A stretch of 64,000 bases of DNA from Apostichopus japonicus (Eukaryota > Echinodermata > Holothuroidea > Aspidochirotida > Stichopodidae), in NCBI RefSeq assembly GCF_037975245.1, contig NC_092570.1, positions 12,315,001 through 12,379,000 of the forward strand, read 5' to 3'. A program made the translations under genes and the position numbers. Below, piece by piece: positions 1 to 11,170 of the stretch (within the stretch, counting starts at the first letter, position 1; each line of letters begins with the position of its first letter). The notes under the pieces were generated by a model. It was not told the DNA's origin and did no database searches. It saw only the letters and a program-made list of their open reading frames with translations.

Positions 1-1072
1 AGTCCTGAAACCCTGCACAAGTGCTGCATAGTTGCCAGTTGGAACCAGAAAACGAAAAAAACAAATGTGGTTCCGATGCGTATATATATTCAAGTGTGGT
101 AAGCCATACATGTTAATATATACATGAATTTGTGCACAACAAAATGAAGAGGATTATCTAAAATATTGACTAATGCAGTAACATTTAAGATATATGCAAC
201 AGGAATCAGCTATCATATTGACAAAGTCTATTTAGTGACATAGTATAACCAGAAAACTAAACGTTTAGTGGTTACAATGCCTAAACATATTCATAGTGTG
301 GTTAGCCATACATGTTAATAAACATGAACTTGTGCACACCAATATGAAGAGGATTGTCTACTGACTAATATGGCAACATACAAAGAAAGGTATCGTGAAC
401 CAGTTATCATGCTGAGAAGGTATCATCTATTTAATTCACTGGTAAGGATTTTACAGTAATGAATTTTCATTCCAGTTCCTAATGCAAATCCCTTTAAGAT
501 TTGTTAATATACTGAGTGTTCTATATGAGATTGTTTAATTGCACTGGGAAATATTTTGATGGTGCACATTCATCTGGAATAAATCACACAACAAATTATG
601 AATTTGAGACCAATTGAGATAACCTTTTGATCCCTTGAGCCAATTTTGCCATCATTTGAGATAACCTGTTGACCCCTTGAATCTCAGCAGGTGAAACTGG
701 ATAATGCTGCTAGAGTGTGCTTAAAGCAATACTACATATCAACTTTCCTTGAACTTTACTGGATGACTGTATGTTCTATTAAAGACTTGTGGAGCCCCAT
801 CACAAAACTGAACTGACCTTGACCAAACCCCTCACCAAGGAATATCATGCCATTGGAGAAGTGACAGATTTATTGTAGCTTTAATTTTGGATTTATCATG
901 TTTAAAAGGTTTCAGACTTTGACACTTGTTGACCTCTACCAATTTCAATCATGGGCATCTACCTACCAAGTATGACATTGATTCAACTTGTGGTTGATGA
1001 GATATATGGTGTTTACAAGAGCTGTTTTGACTATTTCCCATTAAGCCCCAACAACTCATGAATATTAACGAG
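1..1072. other. Intron sequence, no gene seen
   Basis: AT-rich sequence with no exon-like ORF. It lies downstream of the kinase exon at 5863-5995 (minus strand), so it is most simply the first intron of that gene. From about 940 it enters a degenerate ~300-bp repeat that continues after the hAT insertion. Confidence 0.5.
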
Positions 1073-3480
1073 GTCTTAAGTAGTGTTGCTACGATAATCG
1101 TTTTCAATATCGGTAACGGCCGATATTTGCAATATCGGCAGCATATCGGTAAAATTTTGCCTAATTGCCGATAACAGCAAACCGATATTGAACTTTTCTT
1201 TTTAACAGCAGAGCTACTTCTTTATACTTGCAATGATTTGTTAATCTGCCCAAGACGATTCATTTCATAAGCGTCAGTTAAACTCAGATTCATTTTCGAT
1301 TAATATCCATGGAAACCTGACCCTCCGTAACCTCTAAAAACACGTCTACAGCGCGCGAATATAACCAATGACCTTCGTGAACCTTGGCCTACACACAGCA
1401 TTAGTGCAGCATATATACACTGTACTAACCATTCATTTTCTCAAAGGCCTCGTGAAAACCTTGAACATGATGCATAACTGCACAGTTCAGCAGTGTTGGA
1501 AAACCTGTTCAATTTCCCGCGAACACACTGCCGATTTCCCGCCGGTGTTCGCCCAGCGAACACGCCGAGCACGCGTAGCTTGCGAGCATAAAGGCGTGGT
1601 GTCCAGGGGCCCGCCTTAGGGCCTTGGTGGGGTCATGGGGTAGAACCCCTCGTGGGGATCCTGGGGGCGAAAGCCCCGAAAAATTTTGGCATTTTTTGCA
1701 TGTCTGGCGATGAAAAATTCGCAGTTGAGGATGCAAAATACTGACAACTTTTTTTATTTAAATTGTCACGAAACTGATGAAAATTTTGAAATGACAAGTT
1801 AGAGTAGCTATATTATGTTATAAAATGAAAAGAGATTTAATCTGTTTTTCAATCTTTAAAAAGCGCAACTTACAAAACTTCCGATAATATGAAACAAACA
1901 ACGTTCAGCAAAGCCCTGTTTCTAGACTGCCTAACAATGATTAGCGTGCACTATGCGTACATTTTTACAACTGCAGCGTTTAACCCTATACCCAACTACC
2001 ACGGTAAATGTGCTGCGAATTTTCCCAGGTACCTTCCCAAACAACTGTAAGCTCATCCCCTGTGTAACACCTGCTTGTTAACATTTTTTGGCACGTTGCC
2101 AGGGAAATTTTTAGTTACGTGAGATCCGTAACCGCCGAGGTGGTTAGGCTATTTGCTATACACTTAACTATGGTAGGATATAATTTTTTCCGTATTTTTG
2201 GAAATTCTAGAAAATACTTTCTTTTCCCCCCGCTTAACAACAGATGTGGTCTTACGGTATATTCACAAATTGATGCACTAGAGCCTTGTTTACATGACAT
2301 TAGTTGCATTTAGTACGATATGCCAGTTTTGCGTGAATTTTTCGAAAGTGTTTTGCTCAATCTTTCGTAATATTTGAAAGGTGTACCACCTTACTTTCCG
2401 TACACAATTGGTCATTTCTCTACAGATTTTCAGTTTTTTTTTTCTATACGGTCAAGGGAATAAGTTGTACATTGAGTATAAACTCAATAAATTATAACTT
2501 TTACATTGTGATCGACAGTTCGTAACCTAATTAAGATGCAATTTTGCAAGTATACGTTAACACTGTAGCTACTTGTAGGTCTTTACGATGTTCAGGCTCA
2601 CATTTATTGCGTCCATTTTATCGTGCAGCGCTGCAGTGAAAAAGATTCCGGTTGGATTTCAATAACCATTTTCTTTTTGAAAACCAGGAAAAGAGTCATT
2701 CTTTTCCACTTAGGACAAAAGGAAAACAAAACACCATATTTTGTTGTTTACTTGAAGATTTATTTGTGAATGTATGCATGACTAAAAGTACGATTTTGCC
2801 TTTATTTTGTCTGTTAAAAAATATCGGTATCGTATCGGTATCGGACCGATATTGGGATGATAATATCGGATATCGGCCAAAACCGATATTGGTGATATCG
2901 GCGCAACACTAGTCTTAAGTTGTTGTTGTTGTTGTTGGAAAGAGCGAATACTTACTATATAGTTACATCACCATACCAAGTATGAACTAAATCGGGCATA
3001 CTGTTGAAGAGATATTGACATTTTAAGAATTCTACATTAGGCCCAGCCCATTCATTAATATTCATGAGATGGAAACTACAAAAAAATATAGGTCACCTCT
3101 ACATCATGGGCATCTACTTACCTAGAATGACATTGATTCAAGTTGTTATTGTTGAGGTATTGTGTAAACAAGCTGTTTTTAACAACTTCCTGCTAAGACC
3201 AACCCACTAATGAATATTAACGAGGAAAAAGTTGTTGAAAAGAACATGTACCTATCATGTAGTTACATCACCATACCATGTATGAACTAAATTGGACATA
3301 AGGTTGAGAGTTACTGACATTTTTAAAAATGTTATGTTAAGCCCTGCCTACTCATCAATATACCTCAGAAGGTAACCACAAACAATAGAGCTCATCTACT
3401 CATCATGAGGTACCTACCTACCAAGTTGATTCAACTTGTGGTTGTTTATAGATATTGTGTGTACAAGCTAGCAGTCACAT
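940..3480 (+). repeat. Degenerate ~300-bp tandem repeat, split by a hAT element
   Basis: Related blocks carry CATCATGGGCATCTAC (about 948 and 3108, diverged near 3400), TAGTTACATCACCATACCA (about 2960 and 3260) and AATATTAACGAG (about 1063 and 3218). Subtracting the 1.84-kb insertion gives a period of about 295-320 bp. The block interrupted at 1080 resumes at 2920, so the repeat is older than the insertion. A reverse-oriented relative lies near 63670. Confidence 0.65.
1081..2911. mobile_element. Non-autonomous hAT element, 1831 bp, 8-bp TSD
   Basis: The termini are TAGTGTTGC and GCAACACTA, a perfect inverted pair close to the CAGTGTTG-type ends of hAT transposons. GTCTTAAG is duplicated at 1073-1080 and 2912-2919; it is 8 bp long and fits the hAT target pattern nTnnnnAn. 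Both ends are dense in ATATCGG/CCGATAT subterminal motifs (1105-1190 and 2820-2905), as expected of transposase-binding repeats. No transposase ORF is visible, so mobilisation would need an enzyme supplied elsewhere. Confidence 0.88.
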
Positions 3481-3511
3481 ACACACACATGCATACACAG
3501 CTTTCTAGTCA

Positions 3512-3690
3512 CTTCGCCCAACAACCATTTCGCCCAACTGCCATTTCGCCCAACCAGCCTGGTCATTTCGCCCAACCAGCCTGGTCATTTCGCCCAACCA
3601 GCATGGTCATTTCGCCCAACCATCATAGTCATTTCGCCCAACCAGCTTGGTCATTTCGCCCAACCGTGTTGGTCATTTCGCCCAACCTTA
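3512..3690 (+). repeat. ~22-bp minisatellite (TTTCGCCCAACCAGCYTGGTCA), left arm
   Basis: About eight units. The first units are shorter and variable; later ones are regular with substitutions in the CAGCCTGG part. The arm is inverted relative to 4928-5090. The repeat leaves frames open, producing spurious ORFs. Confidence 0.9.
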
Positions 3691-4140
3691 TTTTTACTAA
3701 TATTCAGTCAGAATAATATTATTTTTTCTATTCCACTAGTTCAATTTGATTTATTTTGGGTTAGGTTACTTCGTAATAGGTAAATAAAAAAGTAAGGTCC
3801 GCTCGATATCGATCGGAGTCTGAGCAGTTATTTCGGGTATAATGGGAGGATTACACTACTTTAGGCGTTTACACATACAGCACTGGGAGTTATATTATTA
3901 TACAAACACAGGGGAATCGGTCTTCATAAAAACCTATCAAACCTAACCCCTAAAACACTGATCCATCCTACTGACTATCAATTCCCGAACGTTTCCTTAT
4001 TAAATTGAAAAAAAATATATAAAACCCGTCCGTAATATTGAATTACTATATTTAATCAATGTAACCACTTTATCAATGTAACCACATATGTAATCACATA
4101 TGTAATCAATTTAACCACGACTTCAAGTTTCCTTAATACT

Positions 4141-4905
4141 CGGTTCGTATCCCGTAACGTTAACAATTCCCGAACGTTTACTATATCAAACCTATCAAAC
4201 CTAACCCCTAAAACACTGATCCATCCTCAAGATTCCTTAATATTCGGTTCGTATCCTGTAACGTTAAAAATTCCCGAACGTTTCCTTACTAAAGTTATAC
4301 AAAGTAAAGGACTTCAAGGTTCCTTAATATTCGAACGTTTACTATCAAACCTAACCCCTAACACACTGATCAATCCTCAAGATTCCTTAATATTCGGTTC
4401 GTATCCTGTAACGTTAAAAATTCCCGAACGTTTCCTTACTAAAGTTATACAAAGTAAAGGACTTCAAGTTTCCTTAATATTCCTTAATATTCGAACGTTT
4501 ACTATCAAACCTAACCCCTAACACACTGATCAATCCTCAAGTTTCCTTAATATTCGGTTCGTATCCTGTAACGTTAAAAATTCCCGAACGTTTCCTTACT
4601 AAAGTTATACAAAGTAAAGGACTTCAAGTTTCCTTAATATTCCTTAATATTTGAACGTTTACTATCAAACCTAACCCCTAACACACTGATCAATCCTCAA
4701 GTTTCCTTAATATTCGGTTCGTATCCTGTAACGTTAAAAATTCCCGAACGTTTCCTTACTAAAGTTATACAAAGTAAAGGACTTCAAGTTTCCTTAATAT
4801 TCGAACGTTTACTATCAAACCTAACCCCTAACACACTGATCAATCCTCAAGATTCCTTAATATTCGGTTCGTATCCTGTAACGTTAACAATTCCCGAACG
4901 TTTCC
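4141..4905 (+). repeat. 150-160 bp tandem repeat, about five units
   Basis: TTCGGTTCGTATCC recurs near 4241, 4391, 4551, 4711 and 4861 (a diverged copy near 4141), each followed by GTAACGTTAA and TTCCCGAACGTTTCC. Units differ by short internal duplications of TTCCTTAATA. The array lies between the two inverted minisatellite arms. Confidence 0.9.
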
Positions 4906-4927
4906 TTTTGAAATATCATATTTAATC

Positions 4928-5090
4928 AAGGTTGGGCGAAATGACCAGACTGGTTGGGCGAAATGACCAGGCTGGTTGGGCGAAATGACCAGGCTGGTTG
5001 GGCGAAATGACCAGGCTGGTTGGGCGAAATGACCAGGCTGGTTGGGCGAAATGGTAAGGTTGGGCGAAATGGCAGTTGGGCGAAATGTCC
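4928..5090 (-). repeat. ~22-bp minisatellite, right (inverted) arm
   Basis: About seven to eight units of GTTGGGCGAAATGACCAGGCTG, the reverse complement of the left arm. Most internal units are identical, so this arm looks more homogenised than the left one. Confidence 0.9.
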
Positions 5091-5092
5091 TG

Positions 5093-5862
5093 CTTCCCAT
5101 ACACACACCAGCACCATTGCAAAAGTTACTGAACCTTTGGCATGGAAACCAAAAATGATACAACCAAGTATGCAAGAAATTACCCGTCCTGTGAAAACTC
5201 CAACCTCCATGTTACCCTGTTACCGTGACGCACTGTTATCAATTTGTGGTTTTGTAAGCTTAGTTGGTTTGTTTCATTTGTATTTCTTTTTAAGTGCACT
5301 CATCTTAGCTTGATTAAATTTACAGCAAGCTGGTGCATATGGCTGAAAGGGAACAATATGTGGAGGTGAATGGTCTTCTGTGTCTGATTGCAATTCTTCC
5401 AGAACAATTGTTTACTTGGCAACTGACTGGAAAGTAGGTTAGCCAAAGCTTTTCTACAAGCAAGGTGATTTAGCATCCATGGCATTCTATGTGACCTTCC
5501 TTCCAACAACATTTCCCATACCTCTCCCACTGCTTTCATTACAAAGATGTCCAGGAAGTTGAAAAGTTGAGTTGTTGTTGGTTACATATAGGGAAACATT
5601 TTCTTCATGAACAATGACAGTGATCATTTCAAACTATATGCAGTGCACTGAAATAGTTTACAGATGGACCTGTTAGAGTGCTTAAAATACTGAAAAAGGT
5701 TTGTATGTATTGTAAAATGATAGAAAAGACACCATTGCCAATGCATTCTGATGCCAGACATAGGCCAAATAAGTTCTGTATCCAAGAAGATATATGGCCT
5801 AGACATGTATGGACTCCTGGTAAACCTTATTGAAACAAGTATGCAAACAAGCAAACACTTAC
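5093..5862. other. Intron sequence next to kinase exon
   Basis: No further exon is recognised. I looked here on the minus strand for a continuation of the kinase glycine loop after the phase-1 donor and found none. Confidence 0.5.
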
Positions 5863-5995
5863 CAACTGTGGAAAGCAATTCAAATTCTTGCAATTTGTAC
5901 TTTCTCTCTCCTTGTGGCTGTGGTGGAGGTAACTCCTTCATTTTTGAAGAATTGTTCCTCGTCTTTGAGCCTTTCTTGATGCGACTTGAGGCCAT
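5863..5995 (-). CDS. PRKX: First coding exon of PRKX-like / PKA-family protein kinase
   Basis: This 133-nt exon encodes 44 residues plus one base. It starts at the ATG at 5995, with an in-frame TAG six codons upstream that fixes the start, and ends at a strong donor (GTTG followed by GTAAGTG). The N-terminus is basic and polar, then proline-rich (PPPQPQ), and ends in YKLQEFELLSTV plus the first base of a Gly codon. That is the strand just before the glycine-rich ATP loop of AGC kinases and resembles the YSLQDFDTLATVG segment of PRKX. The ATP loop, catalytic loop and C-tail are not in the window, so the next exon must lie beyond the left edge and intron 1 exceeds 5.8 kb. PRKX is a cAMP-regulated serine/threonine kinase related to PKA catalytic subunits; a PKA-C paralogue is the main alternative. 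Confidence 0.72.
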
Positions 5996-7140
5996 ATTCC
6001 CACTCAGAGGCTAGATGAAAACTTTGTCTAGAAATAATTCAAGACTGACAATAAACTGCAATTTATTTCAATGAATACCAAGTTTAGAAATTGATTAATA
6101 TTTTAGCTAAAAGTGCAAGGTAATTATTAATTGTCCAATTAACTCTAATTTCAGTAATTGTAACTGTAAAGCCAGGCATGTCTGAATGTGACAAGTTGGC
6201 CAAATATGAGAAATTATTTCAGTACCTGACATGTTTCAATGTTAATGCCGTCAAATCTTCACTTGCGCTAATAGGGCTTATAATCACCAACACGAAAGTC
6301 AGTTTACGCCACTTCGACTGCAGTTTAAAGTTTGTACACTAATTTGCTATTGCCTTGGTTATGTCCAGTATATACTAACAACAGGTTACAAATCTTGGCT
6401 AGGCTCCCAGAATAGTTTCCCAGGAGTCAGACAATGCGTCTTGCTGATAAGCCCTAGCCTAGTAACCGAGAAAGGAATGGTTACCATTTCAAATAAGATT
6501 TCAGTCATAATCTGTCTTTCGCTTCAGAAGAAGTCTGTAATCCTCTTTTTATAACAATGTTGAATCGCTTTATCGGAAAACGTTACCGGCAAGAAAGTGG
6601 TTTCACAATCGATGAGAATAGATGAGTAACATTTATACGTCTTGCGCTAGATGATGCAGAACAAACTGAAAGTGACCGGTACTTTTAGACTGACCTGCAC
6701 TGCTCGTGAACTTATTCTCAAAAGGCAGCAAAACTTTATCCGTTTGAATAGGCTTCCACGTTCAGTATACCTGCAATACAGACCGCGGTAAATCAGGCAG
6801 AGCCGAATGATTATTTACAGGAACGGCTAATATCCAGCTACTGGTCCCCAAACTTAGTTAATTCCAACAGTTCGTACAACTAATATAATAGGTTTGCGTG
6901 TGTTCGAAAGAGGATGGTGCAACTTAAACGCTCCACAGTTATATCAAGTTTACTGTACACCGAACGTTCCACTCACGACACTCGCACCGTGAACGAGAAC
7001 AGCAGATACTCAAGTTCGTCTCAGGAATTGGCTGTTCCGTTTACTATGTGTACTCCCCAACATATTAGCGCCACTAATTTCTAGGCTGTGAATAGACTTG
7101 GGGTTTCTAAACGTTCCCGGGGTGCAGAATATGGAGGTAG
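5996..7140 (-). promoter_or_regulatory. Presumed 5' UTR and promoter region of the kinase gene
   Basis: The region upstream of the kinase start contains mixed unique sequence and no coding exon. The transcription start cannot be placed; I see no convincing TATA box at a fixed distance. The call rests on position only. Confidence 0.3.
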
Positions 7141-9587
7141 GAAATATATGCGTATACCAACCCACACGTACATGTATGTAATTTTTTTATGCCGTCTGTA
7201 TACATACATGGGGAAAAGACTTAACTATAGACTCCTGTTAAGTAGAGACCCTATACTCTACTGTTAAGGGGCCCAAAAGAAAAATGACTATTTTTTCTTG
7301 GGGAGGGGGTTGAGGGGGAGGGGGAGGGGATGGTTTGACCGATATTTTGAAAGTAATAAAAATGATGGAAGAATTTTCTTACCTGTCTGTTGGTAATAAA
7401 TTGTATTTATATCTCATGGACGGTGTTTCGCTCTGTTAGAAGGGATGGGGATTACATTTACATATTCTTTCTTTCTAAGTATTCCTATTCGCCATATGAA
7501 ATCTACCATTGTTCGATGTCAAAGAAGAAAAACTATTATTTAAAAATGAATGGGGTCTGTGGTGGCCATACTTTCGTACACGGTTGGCATTTAAAAAAAA
7601 CCGGACGAAGCGCTATCAAATTATATTTCAATAGCTTTAAGGCTGGAAAACGTACAGAGAAAAAATATTTTATGTGAATTAACTATTATTGCAATAACTA
7701 TTAACTACAATCGACCATGTGCTATATAAGGTACAACCGAACATGTGTCTGGTTACCAGACTATAGCCCATTTCATATGTGAAGGGGCCAGGGCCATCAT
7801 CATCCGTAGGCCTAGTGGTTTCCTATAGCTGTATAGGCTCACCGGCGAAGGGTGGCAAAGTGCGACGTGGGATGGCATTGTTTTCAATATACTATCACAT
7901 AGACAAATAAGATGCTTCATTTTGTTGCTTAATGATTGCATTTTGTTGGAAAATCGGAACCAATCACGGGGCAATTCTAGACCACTTTATGCCTTGGATA
8001 ATTGCGCAGGCATCTACTGACCTCAAGGAGTGCAAATATTAGGTTGAGTAGCCAAAACTCTAAGCTCTCCCAGGAAAAATGATAATAAGAAAATCATGAT
8101 CAGAGAGAATTGAATGTGTTGTAAATGGTCAGCTATAAAGTGAGGGCGTCGCTCGAACAAACCTAAATCCAGGCTTAATTTATGATAATCATTTGTGCAA
8201 GTTATAATTGTACTCATACAAGATAGTGCTAGGACAAGAAACCTTAATGTGCTGATACACTCTGCTTCTGCAGCCTCAATCGACCCTTTATATAATTGCA
8301 TCAGGTTCAGTGACGTACTGACAAGAAGGAACTGGGCTCCGGTGAAGCAATAGATATGGGGTCCAGAGGCGAGTCGGAGTACACATTTGGTACCTCTAGA
8401 TGCCCGGATATGACACTGAGGCATCCTCAGACCGTAAAGTGTACATGTGACCCGTTTTGTTGAGTGATTACAAGTTTAACACCACTCTTGCCAATTCGCC
8501 TGCCCTCGGTCGGCTCCAGCGGTTGGGTGTTACATTTTATGGGGAAGGGGGGTGGTCGTTCTTGTTACCGGTTCCCCGTTGGACCCGTGCCCTGGGAGAC
8601 CACACCACCCACACAGGCCTATTTAAGCCGATGATAAGGTTACCACCATATTAAACTGTAATTGCACGGATCAAGGGGCCCTTCTTGACATAACACCGAC
8701 ATGATCACATTGTCAGTCTCGGTGTTACTAGCGAACTGGTTAAGGGTGGATCAAGTCTGTTTGGTTTTCGTATGCCGGCTCTGTCTCGCAAAGGTGATCT
8801 TCTTTAAGTACCACTAAATTTCTATGAAGGCTATGGTACATAATAACTTTAATAGATCCTCTCAGAGTTTATACCAATGAAAGCGATGGTTCTATAATTA
8901 ATCTGCTTCCGCTCTGAGTCAAGCTTATAGTTATAACGACTAGTTCTATCATCACAAGTACCAGCTCGTTCAATCCTGTTCAAAATAAATAAAAAACTGT
9001 ATGGTTTTGCTTGCATTCTTTTCAGTATAGTGTTTGTCCATTTATCATACAGCATGCAGAAGTAGCTTAACACATAGTGTTGTGTTGATATAATGGTCTT
9101 AAGAATTGACTAAGTAGATGGGAATTTGCCTATAGCATATCAAAATCAATGAGAAGCTTCTGGAAATCGATATCTTCTGTCAGAGTGATCAATTGGGACG
9201 GACAGCAACACAAAGGCTGTCTTTGGATAAAATGAAATGAATATATCAACGTTAGTTGACTCGATCGTCTGCAAACATAATAAGCTATGTATGCCACAAT
9301 GTGAAGCAAATAGGGTAATCTTTATGACCTTCTGATGAAGGGTCCATTGTATGGCTTTTCCATTCACATCAGCGTTAGCTTATAACCTTAACGTGTGGAA
9401 TTCCATACAAGATTATGCATCACATGTTAAACGTGTACTTGTGAGCATGACTTGCGGTACATTCAAATTTCAGTGTAGGCATAGAAATTATGGGATCATG
9501 GATAAAGTTCATGTGTTAATGGCGGTTTTTGGATCGTTCAGAATGTTTTGCATCAACCAAGAGAGTCACAGGCACTGATATTTTTCT
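7141..9587. other. Intergenic, no gene seen
   Basis: The stretch includes a G-rich tract at 7299-7333 and otherwise mixed sequence. The 133-codon minus ORF at 8023-8424 has no recognisable domain and no flanking splice support, so it is not called. Confidence 0.5.
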
Positions 9588-9857
9588 ATCCATCCATCCA
9601 TCCATCCATCCATCCATCCATCCATCCATCCATCCATCCATCCATCCATCCATCCATCCATCCATCCATCCATCCATCCATCCATCCATCCATCCATCCA
9701 TCCATCCATCCATCCATCCATCCATCCATCCATCCATCCATCCATCCATCCATCCATCCATCCATCCATCCATCCATCCATCCATCCATCCATCCATCCA
9801 TCCATCCATCCATCCATCCATCCATCCATCCATCCATCCATCCATCCATCCATCCAT
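9588..9857 (+). repeat. Perfect (ATCC)n microsatellite, 270 bp
   Basis: About 67 uninterrupted ATCC units. The period of four leaves every frame open, giving artefactual SIHP and WMDG repeat ORFs. The absence of interruptions suggests a young, probably hypervariable locus, or possibly an assembly-collapsed one. Confidence 0.98.
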
Positions 9858-10382
9858 TATGGTGTATTTTCTTCATATTATCTTAGAAATGTATATTATC
9901 ATCATACAGCTAATACAGCTATTATGTGCAGGTAAACTTATAATTAATTTTACTAAAAGAAACCGTTGGAAACACCCAATGAAGCTTATAAAAAGAAAAG
10001 AAAGTAGACTGACCATGAATACATTAATGTTCTGGTACATGATACCGTGAGTCTCACTAACAACATTGTGAGGAACATTGAAATAATTCAATGATGACCA
10101 GTATCCAACCTTATACATTAAGTTAAGTGTCATTGTCTCTTTTTTGAAAATTTAACAAATAGTTAACGTTCAGCTAGGAATGCACGCACGGGCAAGGAGG
10201 AGGGGTGATCACTGTGGGCGCTCTTGCCCCCCCCCCCCCACCCACCAAAGAGAAATAATTCTAAGCAATAGCTCTAGATATGTTCTATATGTACTTTATA
10301 CCCACTTACCATCCCAATGTCTTAAACTAAATGACTGACATTCATTGGGTAAATGAGAACATCAGACTATAATCTTTATTAA
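9858..10382. other. Intergenic, with poly-C run
   Basis: Unique sequence plus a C-run near 10227-10240 beside GGGCAAGGAGGAGGGG, which resembles the G-rich ends of the hAT-type elements elsewhere in the window. No partner terminus was found. Confidence 0.4.
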
Positions 10383-10637
10383 AGGACTTGAAGACTCGCC
10401 CCGACCACGTGCCGCCATCTGAAAAATTACCGACGGTAGCAAGCTGTGGTGTCTAACCTGCAGGGAGTTTACATAACAACTCCCTGGTCTAACACTTCTG
10501 TCTTTGAGCCTTTGAAAAAGATCCTGCTAGGATCGAAACCTCAGGCCAACTTACTTCTACACTTCTGTTACACCTCATTCGAAACTGGTCAGATTACCGG
10601 CATGAGACGTTTCTTTGTGCGCGAGTCTTCTCACCCT
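10383..10637 (-). mobile_element. TTAA-flanked MITE, rearranged copy (255 bp)
   Basis: The ends are AGGACTTGAAGACTCGCC and the complement of AGGGTGAGAAGACTCGCGC, flanked by TTAA at 10379-10382 and 10638-10641. The interior is deleted and partly replaced compared with the 364-bp copies, but CCGACGGTAGCAAGCTGTG and TTACACCTCATTCGAAAC remain. Confidence 0.85.
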
Positions 10638-11170
10638 TTAAACCAATCAGTTCTAGATTCATGTTCGGGAGAAGTTAATTGGAAAACATTTCTTACTATT
10701 TTACCTTATGTTTCAGCATTCAATGACCGTTGAACTTCCTAAACTTGGGATATGTTTCTTTTCAGTGTGATGTTTTTTATAGGCTATAGAATGACAGCTT
10801 GTCGTTTGATATACTTTCACTTTTTTCGCGTTTGCGGGCAGCCTCGATTACCTAACGTGAAGAGATCTATCACTGCCTGTTTCTTGAGCTGTTCAACTTG
10901 TTATTAGAACGAAATGAGCTCAGGCTCTCCAGGCACGTATGAGCTCAGGCACTTATGTAAACGATCATGGTCGCATAACATTAACATAACTGTACAGGTA
11001 CCGTACCACATTTAGAGTATTGCACGTACGCCTGAAGGGTTGACGGAAAATAGGCCTAAAGTCACCTATAATGATTTTGGGGCATTTTCTGAGTCATTTT
11101 TTCATGCTTGGATGTTGAAGAGGGTGAAATAAATTATCGATTTCTTAAAAATCTGGAGGAGGTGATTTAA

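Larger units (their letters stand above)
3512..5092. mobile_element. Foldback-like unit bounded by inverted minisatellite arrays
   Basis: The left boundary is an array of TTTCGCCCAAC units on the plus strand. The right boundary is the same array in reverse (GTTGGGCGAAA). Both outermost parts share CCAACTGCCATTTCGCCC. Between them are ~1.2 kb with a separate tandem repeat. Symmetric ends suggest one mobile unit with subterminal arrays, but I find no clear target duplication and no coding sequence. Class unknown. Confidence 0.55.

Noticed and set aside
3405..5210. ORFs with repeated HFAQPAWSFRPT peptides at 3.4-3.7 kb and 4.8-5.2 kb
   Set aside because: They are translations of the 22-bp inverted minisatellite arrays, in several frames at once.
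8023..8424. 133-codon minus-strand ORF with hydrophobic stretches
   Set aside because: No family resemblance and no splice or promoter context; hydrophobic runs arise easily from T-rich codons.
9516..10050. Long SIHP-repeat and WMDG-repeat ORFs on both strands
   Set aside because: Direct translation of the (ATCC)n microsatellite.
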